A stretch of 5,749 bases of DNA from Smithellaceae bacterium (GTDB lineage Bacteria; Desulfobacterota; Syntrophia; Syntrophales; Smithellaceae). The position numbers and the translations under genes were made by a program. Positions 1-5,749 of this stretch are shown in pieces. Position 1 is the first letter of the stretch. Every line of letters begins with the position of its first letter. The stretch spans positions 1 to 5,749 of the forward strand of contig JAQVQT010000124.1 in NCBI GenBank assembly GCA_028701435.1, read 5' to 3'. The notes below the pieces were generated by a model. The model had not been told where the DNA came from and did not search any database. It worked only from the letters and a program-made list of their open reading frames with translations.

Positions 1-1760
1 CCGTGTTTGACGTTGAAGGCCTGCTTCAGGGTCTGAATCCGTTCGCCGACGGCCATGTAATCTTCGGGCATTCGGTTCCAGCCCGACGCCGCGTTCAGCC
101 AGTCGAAGGTCGGAACTCTTTTGGCCCCGATGAAAAGACCAAACATGCACATGCCGGCGCCGTTGGCCAGGCTCATGAACTTGCTGCACGCGGCGGCCAT
201 CCGCGCCTTTTCCCCGTCCACCTTGAATTTGCTGCTCTTGGTGAAAAGCGGCGCGGGTTTGGGAATTCCTTTCACTCGCTTCCAGAGCTGAAACATTTCG
301 TAATACAGATGGGCGCCCAGCGTATGACGGCCCGGCGTCGGCTCCAGGCTGTAATGAACGTTGAACCCCGGATCGCAGCGCCCGTCATGCATGGCCGGCT
401 CCTGTCCGCCCGCGTGGACGGTGTAAGCCTCCGATCCTTTGCCGATTTTTTGGGCGGCGATTTTCGTGCCGTCGGCCAGAAGATCGCCGATGCCCTCCCG
501 GTCAACCATTTTCCGAATGAGGGCGACGATCGCCTCCGTATTTCCCCATTTCAGCTCCAGGCCGCCCGTGTCTTCTTTAGTGAGAATGCCTTTTTCGTAG
601 CACTCGACGGCAAACGCCGCCGTCGCGCCCGCGGAAATCGTATCCATGCCGGCCCGGTTCAGAAGCTCATTTAAGTAAAAGATGCTGTCCAGATCTTCGT
701 TCATGCACAGGCCGCCCAGCGCCAGAACGCTTTCATACTCCGGTTTGTGGGTGTGGGGATATTTTCCTTTGGTGGCGCAGATGCCGCCGCATCCCACGGG
801 ACAGGAATAGCAGTGGTACTTTACGATTTCCATGCTCCTGATGATGTCCGGATTGATGGTCCGGGACCTGGACATGGGAAGATCGCGATTGGAGCCGTCC
901 CAGTTTTTGAGCGGCGAATCTCCCATTTCAATGGACGTCTGGTTCATTCCTCCCGTGCCCCACTTTCTCAGGATGGAGGAGTACAGAATGCCGTCCTGGG
1001 GGAACACAACGGGTGTGACGCGCAGAAAAGCGCCCACGAAACCCAGCATCCACCCCGGCAGGGGCAGGGGAAAATTGACCCATTTCAGACAATGCCGGCT
1101 CAACCGCTTCATGGCTTCGGGATCGCCGGCGCCGATCCTCTGAACGCCTTCGAGCACCACCGCTTTCAGTTTTTTGACTCCCATGACGGCGCCCAGACCC
1201 GACCGGGCGGCGATTCGGCCCCTGTCACTGCATACGCCGGAAATCAGGGACACCTTCTCGCCTGAAGGGCCGATGACGGCCACGGCCGCTTTTGGGCCGT
1301 ACTGCTTTTTGAGCACTTCTTCCGTTTCTACGGCATCGCGCCCCCAGAGATCACCCGCGTCTTTCAGTACGGCCTTGCCGTTCTTCACGTACAGATAGAC
1401 GGGGTTGGAGCTGATGCCGGAAAAGAAAATGGCGTCATAGCCGCAATGTTTGATGGCCGGTGAAAAAGTGCCGCCGCAGTTTGCGTCGCCCCAGCATCCG
1501 GTCAGCGGCGATTTTCCCACCAGCGTCCAGCGGCCGGAGAACAGGCTGCCGGTTCCCGTGAGAAATCCGGAACAAAAGCCGAGAATGTTGTCCGGGCCCA
1601 GCGGATCGGCGCCGGCGGGCATTCGGTTGTACAGGATATAAGCACCCAGCCCCATTCCGGACAGATACTGTTCATAAACCCGATCGGGGATTTCTTCTTC
1701 CGTCAGGGTCCCGCTGGACAGATCCACCATGAGAATTTTTCCCATATAAGGTTTGTTCAT
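1..1760 (-). CDS. Aldehyde:ferredoxin oxidoreductase (tungsten/molybdopterin family), C-terminus cut by window edge
   Basis: This gene likely oxidises an aldehyde to a carboxylic acid with ferredoxin as acceptor, or the reverse, in the cytoplasm using a W-bis-pterin cofactor and one [4Fe-4S] cluster. I translated 586 residues by hand; the frame stays open to the edge. The N-terminal pterin-binding domain (about 5-205) carries SGRWTLVGKSPLTG near 75-88, GDANCGG at 91-97 and ARSGLGAVMG at 185-194. The cluster motif CX2CX3C is C317, C320, C324, and the distal cysteine is probably C538 in NGAGMC. E341/E343 (PEYE) and H479 (PTPGRHT) are candidate active-site residues by family position. The paired DxxGL-type motifs read NRAGMD (368-373) and NGAGMC (533-538), with Asn in place of Asp. 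Family members are usually about 600-700 residues, so little is missing. The ATG at 1760 follows AAAGGGAG (1766-1773) and starts 19 bases after the dehydrogenase stop. The family is sure; the substrate is unknown, and other members such as BamB-type subunits are not strictly excluded. Confidence 0.95.
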   Translation of the reverse strand, partial: MNKPYMGKILMVDLSSGTLTEEEIPDRVYEQYLSGMGLGAYILYNRMPAGADPLGPDNILGFCSGFLTGTGSLFSGRWTLVGKSPLTGCWGDANCGGTFSPAIKHCGYDAIFFSGISSNPVYLYVKNGKAVLKDAGDLWGRDAVETEEVLKKQYGPKAAVAVIGPSGEKVSLISGVCSDRGRIAARSGLGAVMGVKKLKAVVLEGVQRIGAGDPEAMKRLSRHCLKWVNFPLPLPGWMLGFVGAFLRVTPVVFPQDGILYSSILRKWGTGGMNQTSIEMGDSPLKNWDGSNRDLPMSRSRTINPDIIRSMEIVKYHCYSCPVGCGGICATKGKYPHTHKPEYESVLALGGLCMNEDLDSIFYLNELLNRAGMDTISAGATAAFAVECYEKGILTKEDTGGLELKWGNTEAIVALIRKMVDREGIGDLLADGTKIAAQKIGKGSEAYTVHAGGQEPAMHDGRCDPGFNVHYSLEPTPGRHTLGAHLYYEMFQLWKRVKGIPKPAPLFTKSSKFKVDGEKARMAAACSKFMSLANGAGMCMFGLFIGAKRVPTFDWLNAASGWNRMPEDYMAVGERIQTLKQAFNVKH

Positions 1761-1779
1761 GACTGCTCCCTTTCGTTCA

Positions 1780-3027
1780 TCAGCCTTTTTTCACGCGAGT
1801 CCTGTCCAAAGGCTTCCCTTCCCAGGCCGCCTCCAGGACCATCCGGTTGTCCTCGTAGTCCGTATCCTCCGGATTATAAATGGACGCTCCGTCCAGCAGC
1901 GCCGCGGAGGCAATCTGCGGCAGAATGTCCCGGGGAACGGACGGCTTTCCTTCGCGGTCTTTGATCTCCTGCAGGCATCTGGCGTGCCTGCCGCCGGTGA
2001 TGGCGTGAAGATTCTCGTTGAGTCCGCGGATCAGGGACACGACTTTTTGGGCTCTCTGCTCCGGCGGCGTGGCCAGATAAACCTGCTCTCCCGCGATAGG
2101 CAGCAGAAGCTCCGCCATGACGTTCGCACGTTTGTGCAGATTGTATTCCAGTCCGTAGGGCAGCAGAATCGCCATGCAAAGGCCGTGGGGAACGCCGCAG
2201 ACGGAGCCGGTGGCATGGCCCAGATTGTGAACCAGTCCGACCATGGAATTGGAAAAGGCAATGCCCGCCAGACAGGCGGCAACGGCCATGGCCAGGCGGC
2301 TGTCACGGTCTTCCGGGTTCTTCACGGCCAGCGGCAGGTACCGGTAAATCATGCCGACGGCGGCCAGGGAGTGGGCGTCGGAGAGCGGATTTTTCTGAAG
2401 GCAATAATAAGCCTCCACGGCATGGCTCATGGCATCCATGCCGGTCATGGCCGTGATGAACGGCGGCATGGTCAGGGTCATCCGGGAATCGAGGATGGCA
2501 ATGTCGGGCAGCAGAAAATAACTGCCGAAGGCCATTTTCAAATGTTTCTCATGGTCCTTGATGACGGCCACCTGCGTCACTTCCGATCCCGTTCCGGCCG
2601 TAGTCGGTATAGCAATCAGCGGTTTGAGCGGACGCTTGAGCGCACCGACGCCGCTGAAGGCCATCAGGTCTTCGGCGTTTTCCGATACGACGATGTTGAT
2701 TCCCTTGGCCGTGTCCATGACGGAACCGCCGCCGACGGCAATGATCGCGTCGCAGGCGTTGTCCCGATAAAGGCGCGCCAGCCGGTTGACGACCCGAAGG
2801 TCTGAATCGGGAGGAACATCATCGGCAATCAGGCCGGCGTCCACGCGGTCCCCGATCGCCCGGGAAACGATGTCGGTGAGGCCCGCGCCGGCCACTCCCT
2901 TGTCCGTGATGACCAGCGGCTTTTTTGCGCCGCGCTCAATGAGCAGATCCGGTATTTTTTCCAGAGCGTCATGACCCGCGACGATTTTTACGCGACAGCA
3001 AAATTCATAATAATCCGGCAAAAGCAT
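1780..3027 (-). CDS. Iron-containing alcohol dehydrogenase (group III), catalytically intact
   Basis: This is an NAD(P)-dependent metal alcohol dehydrogenase that interconverts an alcohol and an aldehyde or ketone in the cytoplasm. With the ATG at 3027 it has 415 residues, slightly longer than the usual 380-400. The N-terminal nucleotide-binding half has GGGS at 99-102, followed by D105, and PTTAGTGSE at 141-149. The C-terminal helical half has all four expected metal ligands: D198 and H202 in GMDAMSHAVEAY, H267 in GLVHNLGHATG and H281 in GVPHG; the 14-residue spacing of the last two matches E. coli FucO. The open frame extends to a GTG at 3036, giving three more residues, but that GTG lies inside the AAGGGGTGA ribosome-binding sequence. 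The ATG has ideal 8-base spacing and is preferred. It begins 5 bases after the stop of the degenerate homologue and ends 19 bases before the aldehyde oxidoreductase, its likely metabolic partner. Family assignment is firm; the substrate is not determinable. Confidence 0.96.
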   Translation of the reverse strand: MLLPDYYEFCCRVKIVAGHDALEKIPDLLIERGAKKPLVITDKGVAGAGLTDIVSRAIGDRVDAGLIADDVPPDSDLRVVNRLARLYRDNACDAIIAVGGGSVMDTAKGINIVVSENAEDLMAFSGVGALKRPLKPLIAIPTTAGTGSEVTQVAVIKDHEKHLKMAFGSYFLLPDIAILDSRMTLTMPPFITAMTGMDAMSHAVEAYYCLQKNPLSDAHSLAAVGMIYRYLPLAVKNPEDRDSRLAMAVAACLAGIAFSNSMVGLVHNLGHATGSVCGVPHGLCMAILLPYGLEYNLHKRANVMAELLLPIAGEQVYLATPPEQRAQKVVSLIRGLNENLHAITGGRHARCLQEIKDREGKPSVPRDILPQIASAALLDGASIYNPEDTDYEDNRMVLEAAWEGKPLDRTRVKKG

Positions 3028-3032
3028 CGGAA

Positions 3033-3041
3033 TCACCCCTT
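3033..3041 (-). promoter_or_regulatory. Ribosome-binding site overlapping upstream stop; decides the start of the intact dehydrogenase
   Basis: On the minus strand this reads AAGGGGTGA, close to the ideal AAGGAGGTGA. The GGGG core sits 8 bases before the ATG at 3027. The last three bases (TGA) are the stop codon of the preceding gene, and the GTG at 3036 lies within the site. The site therefore supports ATG over GTG as start and suggests translational coupling of the two dehydrogenase homologues. Confidence 0.75.
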
Positions 3042-4199
3042 TCTTTCCCGTTCACCGTCAGCCATCCGTTCCACGACACCGCGCAGGTATGGTCCGTCTT
3101 CGTCTTGCCCCAGCACGTCCAGAATTTCTTCCTTTCTGTAGCCGGGCACTCCCGCCTCCCGAAGGCTCTTCGGCAGCTCTTTTCCCAGAACACTCCGAAG
3201 ATCTTCCAGAAAGCGGTTCAGCAGTACAAGCGCGGCCTCCGGGCGCTTTTCGGCGGGGGTTTGCGCAAACGCGTCGTCTCCGGCCAAAGGTTGAAAAAGG
3301 GCCGCCAGGTCATAACGGCCTTCCCTGAGAGCATCTTCCAGAACAAGGGGCAGGCCCATGCCCATGATCACGCCCTGGGGAATGCCCAGCAGATCGTAAA
3401 ATACCTGCCCGAGTTTGTGAAGCCTGCCGGAGGCCGCATTGGAAAAAGCGCAGCCGGACATCGCCGCGGAATTCAGAACGGCAAGCGCCGCCTTTCGATT
3501 CCCCGGATCGGCAACGGCGCTTAAAAGATTTTCCCGGACAAAGCGAATGGCGGCAAAGGAATAGGCTTTCCGAAACGGGTTTTGGTCGGCGCTGATGTGC
3601 GACTCCACGGCGCGGCCCAGCGCGGCAAGGCCCGTCGCCGCCATCTGGATCCCATTTTTTGCTCTCGCCAGGCGCGGATCCAGAACAGCCAGGGCGGGTG
3701 CGAGCCATTCGGAGGAAAAAACCATTCGGCTCAGACAGGCCAGTTGCGAAGTTTCCAGGCCGTCCGCTCCGGCCGCCGGCACGACCACCAGCGGCAGCAG
3801 GCGCTTCCGGACGGGCGCTTCCGGCAAGAGCCGCCGCGCGTCCGGCGTTTTGAGCGAAACCGCCAGATTCAGCACCTTGGCGACGTCGGCGGCTTTTCCT
3901 CCGCCCAGCGCGATGAAGGCGTCGTATTTTTTTTCCAGACAGATGTTTTTCAAATGGTCCACGACACCGAGATCGGTCGCTTCCGTGACCCCTTCAAAAA
4001 GTCCCAGCGTCATTCCCGAATCGCCGAAAGCGCCCATCAGCGTCCGGACGGCTTTGGAGCCGACCGCCCGCGCGTTGGCGACGACCAGAGGGTTCACCGC
4101 ATTGAGTCCCGCCAGTTCCACGGGCAGGTTCTCCAGCGCCTTGTTTCCGGAATTGGTTTTGACGGGGCAGGTAAAGGCAAAAACGGCTGCGGAATTCAT
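3033..4199 (-). CDS. Degenerate iron-alcohol-dehydrogenase homologue, probable pseudoenzyme
   Basis: This 388-residue protein keeps the full-length two-domain fold pattern of iron alcohol dehydrogenases but lacks most catalytic residues. The segment equivalent to GMDALSHAVE reads GLAALGRAVE (190-199), so the ligand Asp is A192 and the ligand His is R196. The segment equivalent to GLVHNLGHATG...GVPHG reads GRLHKLGQ...GIPQG, so H261 remains but the last ligand is Q275. The nucleotide motif GGGS is GGGK (99-102) and the PTTAGTGSE signature has become PAAGADGLE (141-149). The frame is uninterrupted, with an ATG at 4199 behind AAAGGA (4207-4212, 7-base spacing), so this is an expressed-looking gene rather than a decaying pseudogene. 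It starts 15 bases after the SCP2-like gene and its stop TGA lies inside the ribosome-binding sequence of the intact dehydrogenase. I infer a non-catalytic role, for example as a partner subunit or ligand-binding protein. A changed activity with another metal site cannot be excluded. Confidence 0.88.
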   Translation of the reverse strand: MNSAAVFAFTCPVKTNSGNKALENLPVELAGLNAVNPLVVANARAVGSKAVRTLMGAFGDSGMTLGLFEGVTEATDLGVVDHLKNICLEKKYDAFIALGGGKAADVAKVLNLAVSLKTPDARRLLPEAPVRKRLLPLVVVPAAGADGLETSQLACLSRMVFSSEWLAPALAVLDPRLARAKNGIQMAATGLAALGRAVESHISADQNPFRKAYSFAAIRFVRENLLSAVADPGNRKAALAVLNSAAMSGCAFSNAASGRLHKLGQVFYDLLGIPQGVIMGMGLPLVLEDALREGRYDLAALFQPLAGDDAFAQTPAEKRPEAALVLLNRFLEDLRSVLGKELPKSLREAGVPGYRKEEILDVLGQDEDGPYLRGVVERMADGERERKG

Positions 4200-4214
4200 A
4201 TTGTATTCCTTTCG

Positions 4215-4745
4215 TCAGATGCCCAGCAGTGTGCGGGTGTAAACGCCGATGCGGCCGCCGAACTTGCGGGCCGGCGTCCACCAGGAAGGATACCGCTTCA
4301 CGGCCAGAGAGGCGATGAGTTTGGGAAGAAGGTAAACTTCCACGATGTCGAGAATGCGGATAATGGCCAGGGCGTAAGGAATTTCCCCGTCCGTAATCAG
4401 CCGGTTGCGGGCTGTGGCCAGCGTCGTGCTTTCCTGAAAGGAGAGAATCAGAAAACCCGCGTCCAGACTCTTGATGGCCAGACGAACCTGCACGGGCCGT
4501 CCCCGGGAATCGCCGCCCAGGTACTTCACGACTCCCTTTTCCCGGCCCACCACCATCCAGGGACCGTCGGGCAGACAACCCAGGGAAAAGGTGAAATTCT
4601 CGGGAAGCTTTTCGAATTCTTTTTTGACCTCGCGATCGACCTTTGCCGCCGCCTGAATGGCCCGGCCGGTGAACCACAGAAAAATGGCCACATACGCCCG
4701 TTTGAGCGGCTTTTTCCCGGATTGAACGTCTTTGATGATGCTCAT
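4215..4745 (-). CDS. SCP2-like (sterol/lipid carrier type) small protein
   Basis: This 176-residue protein carries no signature of an enzyme that I recognise. Residues about 50-150 have the pattern of SCP2-type lipid-binding domains: a beta-rich part (FTFSLG, GPWMVVG, KGVVKYLGG, PVQVRLAIKSLDAGFLILSF), then a region with the typical order of a serine/threonine-rich turn, a Gly-Asp-like step (TDGEIPYALAIIRI) and a terminal hydrophobic helix ending in YLLPKLIASLAVKRYP. The N-terminal 15-35 stretch is hydrophobic and may be an amphipathic helix; it contains charged residues and does not look like a signal peptide or clear membrane span. The ATG at 4745 follows a strong AGGAGG (4754-4759, 8-base spacing), 33 bases after the flavoprotein stop. 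SCP2 domains bind lipids or acyl-CoA, so a role in handling a hydrophobic substrate for the neighbouring redox enzymes is plausible. The assignment is by remembered pattern only. Confidence 0.6.
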   Translation of the reverse strand: MSIIKDVQSGKKPLKRAYVAIFLWFTGRAIQAAAKVDREVKKEFEKLPENFTFSLGCLPDGPWMVVGREKGVVKYLGGDSRGRPVQVRLAIKSLDAGFLILSFQESTTLATARNRLITDGEIPYALAIIRILDIVEVYLLPKLIASLAVKRYPSWWTPARKFGGRIGVYTRTLLGI

Positions 4746-4753
4746 GATCCGAT

Positions 4754-4759
4754 CCTCCT
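4754..4759 (-). promoter_or_regulatory. Strong Shine-Dalgarno sequence of the SCP2-like gene
   Basis: The minus strand reads AGGAGG, a perfect core match, 8 bases before the ATG at 4745. It confirms that start and suggests efficient initiation, stronger than the AAAGGA of the next gene downstream. Confidence 0.75.
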
Positions 4760-4778
4760 GTTGGATGGGTTTTTTCTT

Positions 4779-5749
4779 TTACATCAAATTCCAGGCTGTG
4801 TCAAAACCATCTCTCACCGCCTGGGGAATGCGGCCGACCCTGCGAGCGTCGCCGATAACGCAGAGTCTGGGAAAGTGAGGTTGAAGCGCAGCGGCGAGCG
4901 CGTTGTTGCTTTGCACACCGACGGAAAGAACAACGGCATCGGCCTTTTCTTCGCGGCGTTTTCCGCCGGCGGTGCTTTCCAGAAAAATGACGTCTGCCGA
5001 AATTTTGGTAAGTTTGTGGCCGGTGATGAAATCCGCGGAATAGGCTTTCAGGCGCGGGAGCACATCCTCCACATGCTGAAGATGGGCGCCCGGCGCGATC
5101 TGATCCATCATTTCCACCACCAGGACGCGGTTGCCTTCCTCCGCCAGCTTCTCCGCCGTTTCCAAACCGGTCATGCCCGAGCCGATGACGGCGACCCGCT
5201 TATCTTGGAGCCGGATGGAACCGTTCAGAATTTCGGTGACGGTGCAGACATGCGGAAGATGAACGCCTTCGACGGGCGGGACGACGGCTTTCGCCCCGGT
5301 GGCCACCAAAACGGCATAGGGAGCGAGAGCCTTCACGGACGTCGGCGTTGCCTCGGCATTCAAGCGGATTTCCGCCCCGTTTTGCAGGGCGGCATGCTCG
5401 AGATCGGCAAAGCACCAGTTGATCTTTTCCTTTTTGGGAGGCTTGTTGGCAAGCTGCAGCTGGCCGCCGACCGTGGCGTTCTTTTCCAGAACGATGGGTT
5501 TGAATCCGCGCTGGCCCAGAATCCCGGCCGCGGAAAGTCCGGCGGGCCCCGCACCAATGATGACCACCACGCGGCCGGCTCCGTTTTTCAAAGGTTCGGC
5601 GGTTTCCCGCTCACGGCCAAGGCGCGGATTGACGGCGCATTCCAGCGTCTCGCCTTTGGCGGCATTGGTCAGAAAGGATTCAAAGCACCACAGGCAGCTG
5701 ATGCAGCGCCGAATGTCCCGTTCGCGGCCTTCGGCGGCTTTTCTGGTCC
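4779..5749 (-). CDS. Old-yellow-enzyme-type Fe-S flavoprotein (2-enoate / 2,4-dienoyl-CoA reductase family), C-terminal part
   Basis: The visible 322 residues are the C-terminal portion of an NADH-dependent Fe-S flavoenzyme; the FMN-binding TIM barrel should lie upstream, beyond the window. The frame stays open through 5749, so the TTG at 5591 is not a true start. Counting from the first whole codon (5747), a cysteine cluster occurs at C15, C18, C21 and C37 followed by AVNPRLGRE, the family's [4Fe-4S] segment. The FAD dinucleotide fold follows with GAGPAG at 65-70, VGGQLQLA near 93-100 and VATGA near 148-152. A second fold for NAD(P)H has GSGMTG at 189-194, and the C-terminal FAD motif VIGDARRVGRIPQAVRDG lies near the end. 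Relatives reduce C=C bonds of enoates or enoyl-CoAs, and bile-acid-modifying and amine dehydrogenase members share this layout. Without the barrel the substrate cannot be inferred. It is the first gene seen of the operon, 33 bases ahead of the SCP2-like gene. Confidence 0.9.
   Translation of the reverse strand, partial: TRKAAEGRERDIRRCISCLWCFESFLTNAAKGETLECAVNPRLGRERETAEPLKNGAGRVVVIIGAGPAGLSAAGILGQRGFKPIVLEKNATVGGQLQLANKPPKKEKINWCFADLEHAALQNGAEIRLNAEATPTSVKALAPYAVLVATGAKAVVPPVEGVHLPHVCTVTEILNGSIRLQDKRVAVIGSGMTGLETAEKLAEEGNRVLVVEMMDQIAPGAHLQHVEDVLPRLKAYSADFITGHKLTKISADVIFLESTAGGKRREEKADAVVLSVGVQSNNALAAALQPHFPRLCVIGDARRVGRIPQAVRDGFDTAWNLM

Noticed and set aside
3..674. Plus-strand open frame of 223 codons
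   Set aside because: It lies antisense to the aldehyde oxidoreductase reading frame, which continues without a stop; no motif or ribosome-binding site supports it.
1753..2805. Plus-strand open frame of 350 codons
   Set aside because: It is antisense to the intact alcohol dehydrogenase, whose motifs are unmistakable. The translation is rich in Gly, Arg, His and Gln with no recognisable domain, typical of a shadow frame in high-GC DNA.
3028..3036. GTG at 3036 as start of the intact dehydrogenase
   Set aside because: The GTG is part of the Shine-Dalgarno sequence for the ATG at 3027, which has ideal spacing; no separate ribosome-binding site is well placed for the GTG.
3595..4242. Plus-strand open frame of 215 codons
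   Set aside because: It is antisense to the degenerate dehydrogenase; its Ser/Arg/Ala-rich composition and lack of motifs mark it as a shadow.
4764..4780. T-rich tract after the flavoprotein stop as a terminator
   Set aside because: The T run is on the plus strand, so the minus-strand transcript would carry A residues there, and no GC-rich hairpin precedes it.
5589..5591. TTG as start of a stand-alone FAD/NAD(P) oxidoreductase
   Set aside because: The same frame continues upstream to the window edge and encodes the family's four-cysteine Fe-S segment and AVNP motif, so the TTG is internal.

Overview
The window is one tightly packed block of five genes, all on the minus strand and all without frameshifts; both outer genes are cut by the window edges. 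It looks like chromosomal DNA of a strict anaerobe with fairly high GC (estimated by eye, not computed). A tungsten-type aldehyde:ferredoxin oxidoreductase, iron-dependent alcohol dehydrogenases and an Fe-S flavoprotein of the 2-enoate/2,4-dienoyl-CoA reductase type point to a fermentative, syntrophic or sulfate-reducing lineage. A Desulfobacterota (Syntrophales-like) host is my guess from protein flavour only; no taxonomic marker is present.

Layout in transcription order (high to low coordinates): (1) 5749-4779, C-terminal part of an old-yellow-enzyme-type Fe-S flavoprotein; (2) 4745-4215, a 176-residue protein resembling SCP2 sterol/lipid-carrier domains; (3) 4199-3033, an iron-alcohol-dehydrogenase homologue that has lost three of the four metal ligands and most of its nucleotide-binding signature; (4) 3027-1780, a canonical iron-dependent alcohol dehydrogenase with all ligands intact; (5) 1760-1, an aldehyde:ferredoxin oxidoreductase missing its C-terminal end. 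The gaps between genes are 33, 15, 5 and 19 bases, each downstream gene has a Shine-Dalgarno sequence, and no terminator is visible between genes, so a single operon is likely. Its promoter would lie beyond position 5749.

The genes fit a working model in which a hydrophobic alcohol, aldehyde and carboxylic acid are interconverted: the active dehydrogenase links alcohol and aldehyde through NAD(P)H, the tungsten enzyme links aldehyde and acid through ferredoxin, and the flavoprotein could reduce or oxidise an alpha,beta-unsaturated bond. The SCP2-like protein could hold or deliver a lipid-like or acyl substrate. The substrate cannot be read from the sequence.

The most unusual element is the apparently catalytically dead alcohol dehydrogenase homologue directly upstream of the intact one. 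It may be a regulatory or structural partner of it. No RNA gene, mobile element, CRISPR array or notable repeat was seen, and no stretch over 300 bases lacks a gene.
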